DNA from: Saprospiraceae bacterium | Lineage (GTDB): Bacteria; Bacteroidota; Bacteroidia; Chitinophagales; Saprospiraceae | Assembly (NCBI GenBank): GCA_007128085.1 | Contig: SKYC01000033.1 | Location: 1-6,179 of the forward strand | Direction: 5' to 3' | DNA: 6,179 nt | Part shown: one piece after another, positions 1-5,309 of the stretch | Position numbering within the stretch: position 1 is the first letter of the stretch | Layout of the letters: every line of letters starts with the position of its first letter | The notes under the pieces: model-generated | The model's input: the letters and a program-made list of their open reading frames with translations, nothing else | The model's database searches: none | Told to the model about the DNA's origin: nothing | Program-made: the position numbers and the translations under genes

Positions 1-595
1 AACCCATTAAAATAAAACCGGCAATTCTTCTAACCATCAACATGACACCTGGATTGAGGTAATAACTAATTTTTTTAGCCAGAGCGACTTTGAGAATATC
101 GGTAACAATAATGGTTCCCATTAGTCCGGAAAAGAAGGGCAAAGACTGCCTGAGGTCCAACTGAAGACTTTCTGATATAATACTGGTGATACCGATCCAG
201 AAAAGTACGGTCCCCGGATTCAGCGTGTTCATAAAAAAACCCAAAGTCCAAAATCCGATATATGATGAGCCCGTTCGCGGTTTTTGGTATTTTCGCCTTC
301 GGGCAGGAACTTTACCAAACAATATCAGTCCAATACCAAAGCCGATCAAAATGGTTCCACCTATCAAACTTACATAGACCTCAAAATGATCTTCAGCGGC
401 CAGTCCCATCAGAAAAGATATGGCGGATGATATCGCTATTATATACAAAATGTCGCTGACCCAAAACCCGGAAGCCACAGTAACACCCGCCCTAAATCCC
501 TTTTCCAGACTAGTTTGCACCAATGTAATGAAAATAGGACCAGTCATTATGGCCAGTGTAAGTCCCAATAGTATACCCTTAAATACTAAATCCAT
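1..595 (-). CDS. LysE/RhtB-family translocator, partial at C-terminus
   Basis: Inner-membrane protein of the LysE superfamily, which exports amino acids or related small metabolites; the substrate cannot be told from sequence. Reading the minus strand from ATG at 595 gives 198 residues open to the window edge, which removes the stop codon. Family usual length is about 200-210, so only a few residues should be missing. The N-terminus has the family pattern: a hydrophobic helix with GLTLAIMTGP (residues 11-20), then a glycine-rich stretch (KGFRAG at 32-37, ASGFW at 41-45). A basic cytoplasmic loop follows (ARRRKYQKPR at 98-107), then the characteristic NTLNPGTVLFWI (123-134). About six hydrophobic segments are visible. 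No other in-frame ATG lies between this one and the upstream stop, and AAGGA sits just before it. It is transcribed away from the FMN reductase gene. Family assignment is firm; substrate is unknown. Confidence 0.87.
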   Translation of the reverse strand, partial: MDLVFKGILLGLTLAIMTGPIFITLVQTSLEKGFRAGVTVASGFWVSDILYIIAISSAISFLMGLAAEDHFEVYVSLIGGTILIGFGIGLILFGKVPARRRKYQKPRTGSSYIGFWTLGFFMNTLNPGTVLFWIGITSIISESLQLDLRQSLPFFSGLMGTIIVTDILKVALAKKISYYLNPGVMLMVRRIAGFILMG

Positions 596-667
596 GGAGT
601 CCTTGTATCTTAATGTCCTTTTGTATGTATAAACTATCTTATCGGTTCTGTGGTCAACATTTCAATC

Positions 668-675
668 CAAAGATA
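668..675 (-). promoter_or_regulatory. Candidate -7 box for the LysE gene
   Basis: The minus strand reads TATCTTTG here, an exact match to the Bacteroidota -7 consensus TAnnTTTG, about 70 bases upstream of the LysE start codon. I could not find a TTG-type -33 element at the usual spacing. A second exact match, TACTTTTG, lies further upstream at 776-783 on the same strand and is an alternative. Confidence 0.3.
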
Positions 676-814
676 AAATCTTAATGAAGATTTCCACTTT
701 CCTGTCTGATTTTTCCTTATAGTTTTTTAAGTTGAAGCAGCCAGGCCAGATACTTTGGAAACTGTTATAACCATACAAAAGTATGCACGTACGCATTTGT
801 GAACCTTTTTACGG

Positions 815-844
815 TTTGATCATTTCAATACGGAAATTGTTTTG
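815..844 (+). promoter_or_regulatory. Candidate promoter for FMN reductase-msrB unit
   Basis: TTTG at 815-818 is followed after 18 bases by TTGTTTTG at 837-844. That spacing fits the Bacteroidota -33/-7 arrangement (TTTG, 17-23 bases, TAnnTTTG), with one mismatch in the -7 box. It would give a leader of roughly 85 bases. A competing one-mismatch box, TTTATTTG at 896-903, is nearer the gene but has no -33 partner that I can see. Confidence 0.3.
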
Positions 845-935
845 AAAAAAGAAATCATCTTACTCCCCTGGTAAAAAGTAAAAAGAAGGGGCTTATTTAT
901 TTGATTTTTTTTATCACACTGAAAAAAATGAATAT

Positions 936-1478
936 ATGAACATATTGTTGTTGTCCTCTAGTGTTAGGGAAGATCGAAATACGCACCAGCTTGCAAAAGC
1001 CTTGGAGAAGAGAATCAATAGCGAGTACAATCACGATGCTAAATTGATCGATCTGAAGGAAGCGGAATTGCAAAATTTAGGTTACCTGTACAAAAAGCAT
1101 CCGAATCCACCGGAAAAAATGAAGGAGGCTTATGATGCGTTTATGGCAACGGATGCGTTTATTTTTGTCTCCCCTGAATACAATGGCAGCTATTCGGGCG
1201 CCCTTAAAAATGCCGTCGATCACTTTCCAAAATCCGCCTATGAGAGAAAACCCATCGGGGTTGCGACGGTATCCACCGGAGCTATGGGAGGAATGAGAGC
1301 CGCACTCCAAATGCAATTACTCGTTCTTGCCTTAAAGGGAATTCCTTCTCCGGAAATGCTTTTGACGCCCAAGGTAAGCGACAAATTTAAAAAAGGAGAA
1401 CTCGTAGATACCGACTTTTTGAAAAATATAGATCATTTCTTAGACCACTTGTTTTGGTTGGCCGATAGAATAAGTTAA
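936..1478 (+). CDS. NADPH-dependent FMN reductase family protein
   Basis: A 180-residue cytoplasmic flavodoxin-fold protein of the NADPH-dependent FMN reductase family (FMN_red type). Members bind FMN and reduce flavins, quinones, azo compounds or chromate with NAD(P)H; the physiological substrate here is unknown. The evidence is a first beta strand, MNILLLSSS, running into the FMN-phosphate loop (SSSVREDRNT, residues 7-16). The family signature SPEYNGSYSGALKNAVDH is at 79-96, and a second flavin loop, STGAMGG, is at 113-119. Length is typical. The start is the ATG at 936; an earlier ATG at 928 runs into a stop after three codons. There is no clear Shine-Dalgarno sequence. It lies 36 bases upstream of msrB on the same strand, with no convincing terminator between, so the two are probably cotranscribed. 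Confidence 0.9.
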   Translation: MNILLLSSSVREDRNTHQLAKALEKRINSEYNHDAKLIDLKEAELQNLGYLYKKHPNPPEKMKEAYDAFMATDAFIFVSPEYNGSYSGALKNAVDHFPKSAYERKPIGVATVSTGAMGGMRAALQMQLLVLALKGIPSPEMLLTPKVSDKFKKGELVDTDFLKNIDHFLDHLFWLADRIS

Positions 1479-1514
1479 AAGTGGCATTTCCCACAAACAT
1501 AAAAGATAAAAATA

Positions 1515-1913
1515 ATGGAAAAATCAGAAAAATTCAATCCGCTGACCGATGAAGAGTCCAGTATTATAGAACAGAAGGGAACGGAGAGACCTTACAGTGG
1601 GGAGTACGATGAGCATTTTGACGTTGGAACCTACATTTGTCGAAAATGCAATCTTCCACTTTATGCTTCTGATGACAAATTTCACAGTGGATGTGGTTGG
1701 CCGAGTTTTGACGACGAAATTGATGGAAATGTAAAGAGAATTCCCGATCGGGATGGCAGAAGAACCGAAATTATCTGCGCGAATTGTGGAGGGCATTTGG
1801 GGCATGTATTTTCCGGAGAAAAATTTACGGAAAAAAATACGAGACATTGTGTCAACTCCCTCTCAATGCGATTTGTAAAAAAAGGTCAAAAACTTCCTGA
1901 GACCCTAAAGTAA
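1515..1913 (+). CDS. msrB: Peptide-methionine (R)-S-oxide reductase MsrB
   Basis: A 132-residue cytoplasmic enzyme that reduces the R epimer of methionine sulfoxide in proteins, recycled by thioredoxin. All the diagnostic residues are present. Two CxxC pairs bind structural zinc (C42/C45 in CRKC and C88/C91 in CANC). The recycling cysteine C60 is in SGCGWPSF. The HLGHVF motif is at 94-99. The catalytic cysteine C112 is in RHCVNSLSMRF. It is a stand-alone MsrB with no MsrA fusion and no signal peptide, at normal family length. It follows the FMN reductase gene by 36 bases, which suggests a small redox-repair operon. The stop codon lies only 9 bases from the 3' end of a convergent tRNA gene, leaving no room for its own terminator before the tRNA. 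Confidence 0.97.
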   Translation: MEKSEKFNPLTDEESSIIEQKGTERPYSGEYDEHFDVGTYICRKCNLPLYASDDKFHSGCGWPSFDDEIDGNVKRIPDRDGRRTEIICANCGGHLGHVFSGEKFTEKNTRHCVNSLSMRFVKKGQKLPETLK

Positions 1914-1922
1914 AAAAAGAAG
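1912..1922 (-). terminator. T-tract after tRNA-Arg, possible terminator
   Basis: Immediately after the tRNA discriminator base the minus strand reads CTTC followed by seven T. The T-tract may release polymerase after the tRNA, whose folded stems could stand in for the usual hairpin. The tract overlaps the msrB stop codon on the other strand. No separate stem-loop is present, so this is tentative. Confidence 0.3.
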
Positions 1923-1996
1923 TGACTCCGGAAGGATTTGAACCCTCAACCCCCAGAGCCGAAATCTGGTGCTCTATCCAGTTGAGCTACGGAGCC
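1923..1996 (-). tRNA. tRNA-Arg (anticodon TCG)
   Basis: The minus strand folds as a complete 74-base cloverleaf. Acceptor stem GGCTCCG pairs with CGGAGTC (one G-U). D-stem is GCTC/GAGC around AACTGGATA. Anticodon stem CCAGA/TCTGG encloses loop TTTCGGC, so the anticodon is TCG and reads CGA, and by wobble CGG, arginine codons. The variable loop is GGGTT, the T-stem GAGGG/CCTTC encloses TTCAAAT, and the discriminator is A. The 3' CCA is not encoded (CTT follows) and must be added enzymatically. It stands alone and converges on msrB. Confidence 0.95.
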
Positions 1997-2002
1997 ATGC
2001 CG

Positions 2003-2010
2003 CAAAAGTA
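2003..2010 (-). promoter_or_regulatory. Candidate -7 box next to tRNA-Arg
   Basis: The minus strand reads TACTTTTG, an exact TAnnTTTG match, six bases before the tRNA. Transcription from it would begin almost at the mature tRNA 5' end. The nearest TTTG further upstream (minus strand, 2023-2026) is only 12 bases away, shorter than the usual spacing, so the box at 2028-2037 is a rival. Confidence 0.3.
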
Positions 2011-2023
2011 AATCTTTTTTTTC

Positions 2024-2037
2024 AAAGTGCGAATATT
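2024..2037 (-). promoter_or_regulatory. Candidate tRNA-Arg promoter, TTCGCACTTT type
   Basis: The minus strand reads AATATTCGCACTTT. The word TTCGCACTT recurs upstream of the ABC exporter and of ccmB, each time 20-35 bases from the gene. If transcription starts at the A of GCA, as is common for TAnnTTTGCA-type promoters of this phylum, the tRNA precursor would have a 5' leader of about 31 bases for RNase P to remove. Confidence 0.35.
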
Positions 2038-2052
2038 TGATTTAAACTTTAT

Positions 2053-2079
2053 TTTCCATTCATTTTAAATCGATGGAAA
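2053..2079. repeat. 7-bp inverted repeat TTTCCAT/ATGGAAA
   Basis: TTTCCAT (2053-2059) and ATGGAAA (2073-2079) are perfect reverse complements separated by 13 AT-rich bases. It could be an operator or a weak stem-loop. It lies upstream of both inferred divergent start sites, so a DNA-level role fits better than an RNA one. Confidence 0.45.
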
Positions 2080-2080
2080 G

Positions 2081-2145
2081 AAATGCAGATTTTACAGAGA
2101 CGCATTTACCCCGTAAAGATTGAATGCACATTATTACAGCATTTA
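2081..2145. repeat. Imperfect tandem duplication of a dyad unit, AAATGC...GCATTT
   Basis: Copy one (2081-2108) runs from AAATGCAGATT through TTACA to GCATTTA. Copy two (2122-2145) runs from GAATGCACATT through TTACA to GCATTTA. The copies start 41 bases apart. Within each copy the ends are inverted repeats (AAATGC/GCATTT and AATGC/GCATT), so there are four half-sites in alternating orientation with centres about 21, 20 and 17 bases apart. Another dyad, TTTAC-CCC-GTAAA (2105-2117), overlaps the end of copy one and the gap. It lies just upstream of the inferred ABC exporter promoter and may bind a regulator. Confidence 0.5.
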
Positions 2146-2154
2146 AAATAAAGC

Positions 2155-2168
2155 TAATTTCGCACTTT
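2155..2168 (+). promoter_or_regulatory. Candidate promoter of the ABC exporter gene
   Basis: TAATTTCGCACTTT matches TAnnTTTG with one mismatch (C for T) and carries the TTCGCACTT word shared with the tRNA and ccmB leaders. Starting at the A at 2164 would give a leader of 29 bases. I see no TTG -33 element at normal spacing. Confidence 0.4.
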
Positions 2169-2192
2169 ATTTGATGAGACTTTTTATCGATT

Positions 2193-3968
2193 ATGATTGA
2201 AAAGAAAAGGCCACTTTCAAAAAAGGGATTGCGCTCATTTTTTCGCATTTTTAATTATATCCGGCCGTACAGCATTCAATTTGTTTTTGGGTTGATACTT
2301 CTGGCTTTGGGCAGTTTACTATTTATGATATTCCCGGGAGCTGCCGGGGAGATGGCCAATGCCGCCGCAGGAGAATCCCGTTTTGACTTTGAAGTCAGTG
2401 ATTACGGACTGATTTTTCTGGTGATTTTGATTTTTCAGGGAGCTTTCTCCTATATCCGGACCGTCTTATTTGCTGTGGTCAGTGAAAAAAGTATGGCCGA
2501 CGTCAGGAAAGAGTTGTTTTCCAAACTCGTGTCACAGGAAATTCGATTTTTTGAAGAGCGGAGGGTAGGGGAGTTGACCAGTCGCATCACTGCCGATGTA
2601 GAGCAATTACAGAGTGCTTTCTCCATCACTCTCGCAGAATTTATCCGACAGATACTCATTTTGATTGTTGGAATTGGCATACTCGCATGGCTTACGCCAC
2701 GTCTTGCATTGACCATGCTGGCCACTTTGCCGGTGGTGGTTTTAATCGCCATTATTTTTGGAAGATACATCAAAAGGATCTCGAAAAAAAGACAGGATAA
2801 AATCGCGGACACCAACACCATAGCTGAAGAGGTCATTCAGTCCGTTCAGATCGTAAAGTCTTTTGCCAACGAAACATTTGAATCTCTGCGGTATAAAAGA
2901 TCTGTGGACAGTGTGGTAGAAGTGAGTCTTAAATACGCCCGAAATCGCGGATTGTTTTTCGTTTTTATAATTACCGTACTATTTGGGGCCATCTTTTTTA
3001 TTCTCTGGCGGGGGGCGGTTATGGTAGAACAGGGACAAATGCCATTGGGCGATTTGTTTGCTTTTATCATTTACACCGGTATTATCGGAGCTGCTATTGC
3101 CGGTTTGGGGAATCTGTATACCACTCTTGCCGGTGCCGTGGGAGCATCTGAGCGAATTTTGGAAATTATTGATGAAGAGGGAGAGTTCCATTCCGACTTT
3201 AAAGGAGAAGGGGAGAAGCTCCATATTCAAGGCAATCTCAGCTTTGATAAAATTGATTTTTTCTATCCCGGAAGAAAAGATGTACCGGTCTTAAACGAGG
3301 TATCGTTTGAGGTTAAAAAAGGTGAGAAGATCGCGCTGGTGGGCATGAGTGGATCGGGTAAAAGTACCATTGTCAAACTTTTGCTCCGATTTTACCAGCC
3401 CGTTTCCGGTAAAATATTACTGGACAGTCAATCACTCGACCAATACGACCTGCGAAGTTTGCGAAAGACCTTCGCTCTGGTTCCCCAGGAAGTAACTCTG
3501 TTTGCTGGAACCATTCGGGAAAATATCGAATACGGTATGCCGGGGGCCACAGAAGAGGAAATCAGGAGTGCGGCCGATCAGGCCAATGCCACTGAATTTA
3601 TTTTGTCCTTCCCGGAGGGATTTGATACCGTAGTGGGTGACCGAGGAATAAAATTGTCGGGAGGTCAGCGACAGCGAATAGCCATAGCTCGCGCGATTCT
3701 TAAGGATCCGCAACTTTTGCTGTTGGATGAAGCCACTTCCTCTCTGGATGCCGATTCCGAGAGGGTCGTACAGGAAGCATTGGACAATTTATTAAAAGGG
3801 AGGACCGCCCTGATGATTGCACATCGCCTTTCCACCATAAAAAATGCGGACAAAATTCTCGTCCTGGACAAAGGCCGGATCGTGGAGCAGGGAACCCACG
3901 ATGAATTGATTCAAACCAATGGTTTGTACCAAAAACTCGCTGCGATGCAATTTGATTTGAACCAATAA
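2193..3968 (+). CDS. ABC transporter half-exporter, fused permease and ATPase
   Basis: A 591-residue inner-membrane protein of the type IV (ABCB/MsbA-like) exporter family, which acts as a homo- or heterodimer using ATP to move lipids, peptides or drugs outward. The cargo cannot be inferred. Residues about 25-315 form the six-helix ABC transmembrane domain, with a coupling-helix region around FFEERRVGELTSR (119-131). The ATPase domain begins near 348. It has aromatic A-loop Y358, Walker A GMSGSGKST (384-392, K390), Q-loop Q432, signature LSGGQ (488-492), Walker B LLLLDE (508-513, catalytic E513), D-loop SSLD and switch H544. All catalytic residues are intact, so a homodimer would have two working ATP sites. 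The start at 2193 gives a basic N-terminus and a 29-base leader from the candidate promoter. No partner half-transporter, periplasmic adaptor or outer-membrane channel gene lies in view. Confidence 0.96.
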   Translation: MIEKKRPLSKKGLRSFFRIFNYIRPYSIQFVFGLILLALGSLLFMIFPGAAGEMANAAAGESRFDFEVSDYGLIFLVILIFQGAFSYIRTVLFAVVSEKSMADVRKELFSKLVSQEIRFFEERRVGELTSRITADVEQLQSAFSITLAEFIRQILILIVGIGILAWLTPRLALTMLATLPVVVLIAIIFGRYIKRISKKRQDKIADTNTIAEEVIQSVQIVKSFANETFESLRYKRSVDSVVEVSLKYARNRGLFFVFIITVLFGAIFFILWRGAVMVEQGQMPLGDLFAFIIYTGIIGAAIAGLGNLYTTLAGAVGASERILEIIDEEGEFHSDFKGEGEKLHIQGNLSFDKIDFFYPGRKDVPVLNEVSFEVKKGEKIALVGMSGSGKSTIVKLLLRFYQPVSGKILLDSQSLDQYDLRSLRKTFALVPQEVTLFAGTIRENIEYGMPGATEEEIRSAADQANATEFILSFPEGFDTVVGDRGIKLSGGQRQRIAIARAILKDPQLLLLDEATSSLDADSERVVQEALDNLLKGRTALMIAHRLSTIKNADKILVLDKGRIVEQGTHDELIQTNGLYQKLAAMQFDLNQ

Positions 3969-3993
3969 GTGCTGTTTTTTTTATAAAATTGTC

Positions 3994-4002
3994 TATATTT
4001 AG
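3994..4002 (+). promoter_or_regulatory. Candidate promoter of the three-helix membrane protein gene
   Basis: TATATTTAG resembles the Bacteroidota -7 box with A for the final G of TAnnTTTG, 17 bases before the ATG at 4019. A T-rich run at 3975-3982 precedes it but shows no hairpin, so readthrough from the ABC exporter gene is equally possible. Confidence 0.3.
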
Positions 4003-4018
4003 GGAAAAAATCACAACC

Positions 4019-4564
4019 ATGAAGCTAAAGCCATCCGATGTAAAAAAAATATTGACTGCGCTCCTGCTCTTTATACTCTTCATTGTTTTGTTTGTAGGTG
4101 AGATACCTTATTTGATGAATACTTTTAACTTCTATGTCACACTGGCAATCCTATTTTTGTGTGGTATAGCGGTCGGAGTACTCATCGGTTTTTTGTTGAA
4201 AAAATGGGGGGAGGAACTCATCTCTAAGTTTCAGATTTTCGTCTCATCCATTGTTTTGAGCGTGGTTATTGTACCACTTTTAATTTCCTGGTCCAACAGA
4301 TTGTACACATCGCCCTTAGAGGAAACTTTAACCTTAGTGGAAAGCGATGAGGTCTATGGAATGATTCTCAAAAGTGAGGCACGTAAAGCCGAAGACGGCG
4401 TGCCTCCTCCAAGCGGTTATTTGATTACCGTTCAGCGGCAAAGTGGAAAACTGGAGCAGATCCGGGTGGATACCGATATTGCTGAAAACCTGGCTCCCGG
4501 TGATCCAATTGATTTGAAGGTAAGAAGGGGAATGTACGGAATTGTTTACGCACCCCCTCAATAG
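4019..4564 (+). CDS. Unrecognised membrane protein: three helices plus C-terminal domain
   Basis: 181 residues; I do not recognise the family. Three hydrophobic helices are visible at about 11-27, 38-60 and 71-91. Positive charges at the N-terminus (KLKPSDVKK) and between helices two and three (KKWGEELISK) put those parts in the cytoplasm. The charged C-terminal domain (about 92-181) should therefore be periplasmic. That domain alternates short beta-like stretches (ETLTLVES, GYLITVQR, EQIRVDTDI, PIDLKVRRG, YGIVYAPP) and may be a small beta-sandwich or barrel. I chose ATG 4019 because an in-frame TTG at 3989 would overlap the promoter-like sequence and add ten unneeded residues. It begins 50 bases after the ABC exporter gene and ends 48 bases before the next gene on the same strand. 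A role with either neighbour is only positional inference. Confidence 0.8.
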   Translation: MKLKPSDVKKILTALLLFILFIVLFVGEIPYLMNTFNFYVTLAILFLCGIAVGVLIGFLLKKWGEELISKFQIFVSSIVLSVVIVPLLISWSNRLYTSPLEETLTLVESDEVYGMILKSEARKAEDGVPPPSGYLITVQRQSGKLEQIRVDTDIAENLAPGDPIDLKVRRGMYGIVYAPPQ

Positions 4565-4612
4565 AAATTTATTGTAGATTGAGGATTTTTGATACAAATA
4601 CATAAACAGGCT

Positions 4613-5203
4613 ATGCGCTCATTTGTCATTGCAGTTGTCCTTCTGACCTCCTCTGTTCAGGCCCATTCACAACTTGGGGTGGGCATGGCTTTTGGAAACG
4701 AGTTGTACCAGTCCTTTACCAATGAATTGGCCGGCATGGAAAACAATCCAACCAGTGTTTTATTGAGCCCTCACTTTGGTCCCAAACTCTTCATCGGTAG
4801 TCAAACATTCAGTGTATCACTTCACGCAGGGGTCGGTATTTCCACTTTTGCTTTTGACTGGAAAGAATACAAGGGCATGGGGGTGGTGTATTCACCTCTG
4901 TTGGTAAGCTTGAATTACGGTGGTCTGAGCGGATTTACTGAAGAACAATCCTCCTGGGGGGCATCGCTATCGGGTGGCTATCTCTTCAGCCTTACCGATA
5001 TTTACTTTCGAAAGGATGATATAGAAGGAGATGAATTTAGGGTGCACCAATTGCCTACGCTCAGACTGAGTGGTGGTTTTGGAGGAAAAGGAGCGTCCCT
5101 ATACGGATATATCGGGTATGGATTGGGTAGTGACACCAATGGATATTTTTCTGTGGGGATTGGTCTTGAAGTCAATTTTAGTCAAAGGAAAAATTATCGT
5201 TAA
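4613..5203 (+). CDS. Unrecognised secreted protein, probable small outer-membrane beta-barrel
   Basis: 196 residues with a signal peptide (MRSFVIAVVLLTSSVQAHS, cleavage probably near residues 17-20), so it is exported. The mature part lacks hydrophobic helices and is rich in Gly, Ser and aromatic residues. It has alternating strand patterns such as FSVSLHAGVGIS, LLVSLNYGG, WGASLSGGYLF, LYGYIGYGLG and a final GYFSVGIGLEVNF. This is the look of an 8-strand-type outer-membrane barrel closing near its C-terminus, followed by a short basic tail. It carries no lipobox cysteine and no type IX secretion domain. ATG 4613 is chosen over the in-frame TTG at 4589 because it gives a clean signal peptide. 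It follows the three-helix protein gene by 48 bases and precedes ccmB by 106. The fold is inferred from pattern only; function is unknown. Confidence 0.78.
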   Translation: MRSFVIAVVLLTSSVQAHSQLGVGMAFGNELYQSFTNELAGMENNPTSVLLSPHFGPKLFIGSQTFSVSLHAGVGISTFAFDWKEYKGMGVVYSPLLVSLNYGGLSGFTEEQSSWGASLSGGYLFSLTDIYFRKDDIEGDEFRVHQLPTLRLSGGFGGKGASLYGYIGYGLGSDTNGYFSVGIGLEVNFSQRKNYR

Positions 5204-5274
5204 AATTTTTCAGGAGGGAAAATCCAGCTTTTAATTTATGCATTGAAAAATCAAATGGACGAATAAAAAATGAA

Positions 5275-5287
5275 TATATTCGCACTT
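5275..5287 (+). promoter_or_regulatory. Candidate promoter of ccmB, TATATTCGCACTT
   Basis: TATATTCG matches TAnnTTTG with one mismatch and leads into the same TTCGCACTT word seen before the ABC exporter and tRNA-Arg. A start at the A at 5284 gives a 26-base leader to the ccmB ATG. This suggests that the ccm locus begins its own transcription unit here. No good -33 element is visible. Confidence 0.42.
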
Positions 5288-5309
5288 GATTTACTGTACT
5301 TAAAAAAAT

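Larger units (their letters stand above)
596..935. other. Divergent intergenic region, no gene seen
   Basis: This 340-base stretch separates the minus-strand LysE gene from the plus-strand FMN reductase gene. I see no convincing open reading frame, tRNA or other structured RNA in it. It is AT-rich and should hold both divergent promoters; candidate boxes are listed separately. A perfect 5-bp dyad with a four-base loop (CATAC-AAAA-GTATG, 772-785) is followed directly by an imperfect repeat of GTATGCAC as GTACGCAT (781-796), which could be an operator. Confidence 0.6.
2024..2168. repeat. 10-bp inverted pair bracketing the tRNA-ABC intergenic region
   Basis: AAAGTGCGAA at 2024-2033 is the exact reverse complement of TTCGCACTTT at 2159-2168. 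The two arms point outward towards tRNA-Arg and the ABC exporter, and the repeat-rich stretch at 2053-2145 lies between them. The simplest reading is a pair of divergent promoters sharing the same core, not a hairpin. Confidence 0.6.

Noticed and set aside
186..632. Three short plus-strand open frames opposite the LysE gene
   Set aside because: They are antisense to a well-supported LysE-family protein and their translations show no family-like pattern.
1481..1494. Small hairpin GTGG-CATTTC-CCAC between the FMN reductase and msrB genes, as a terminator
   Set aside because: The stem is only four pairs and no T-tract follows, so it cannot be supported as an intrinsic terminator.
1923..1996. 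tRNA gene as an integration site for a mobile element
   Set aside because: No integrase, no duplicated tRNA 3' segment and no composition shift are visible in the flanks.
2060..2248. A 62-codon minus-strand open frame across the repeat-rich intergenic region and the start of the ABC gene
   Set aside because: It overlaps the coding start of a strong gene and the inferred promoter, and its product has no recognisable domain or signal; it is most likely a chance frame.
2193..3968. ABC exporter as the missing CcmA partner of CcmB
   Set aside because: It is a complete half-transporter with its own six-helix membrane domain, unlike the small stand-alone CcmA ATPase.
3969..3990. T-rich run after the ABC exporter gene as a terminator
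   Set aside because: No stem-loop precedes the T-run, so I did not call it.
3700..4083. A 127-codon minus-strand frame opposite the ATPase domain and the following gene start
   Set aside because: It is a shadow of the conserved ATPase coding sequence; the composition and lack of motifs do not support a real protein.
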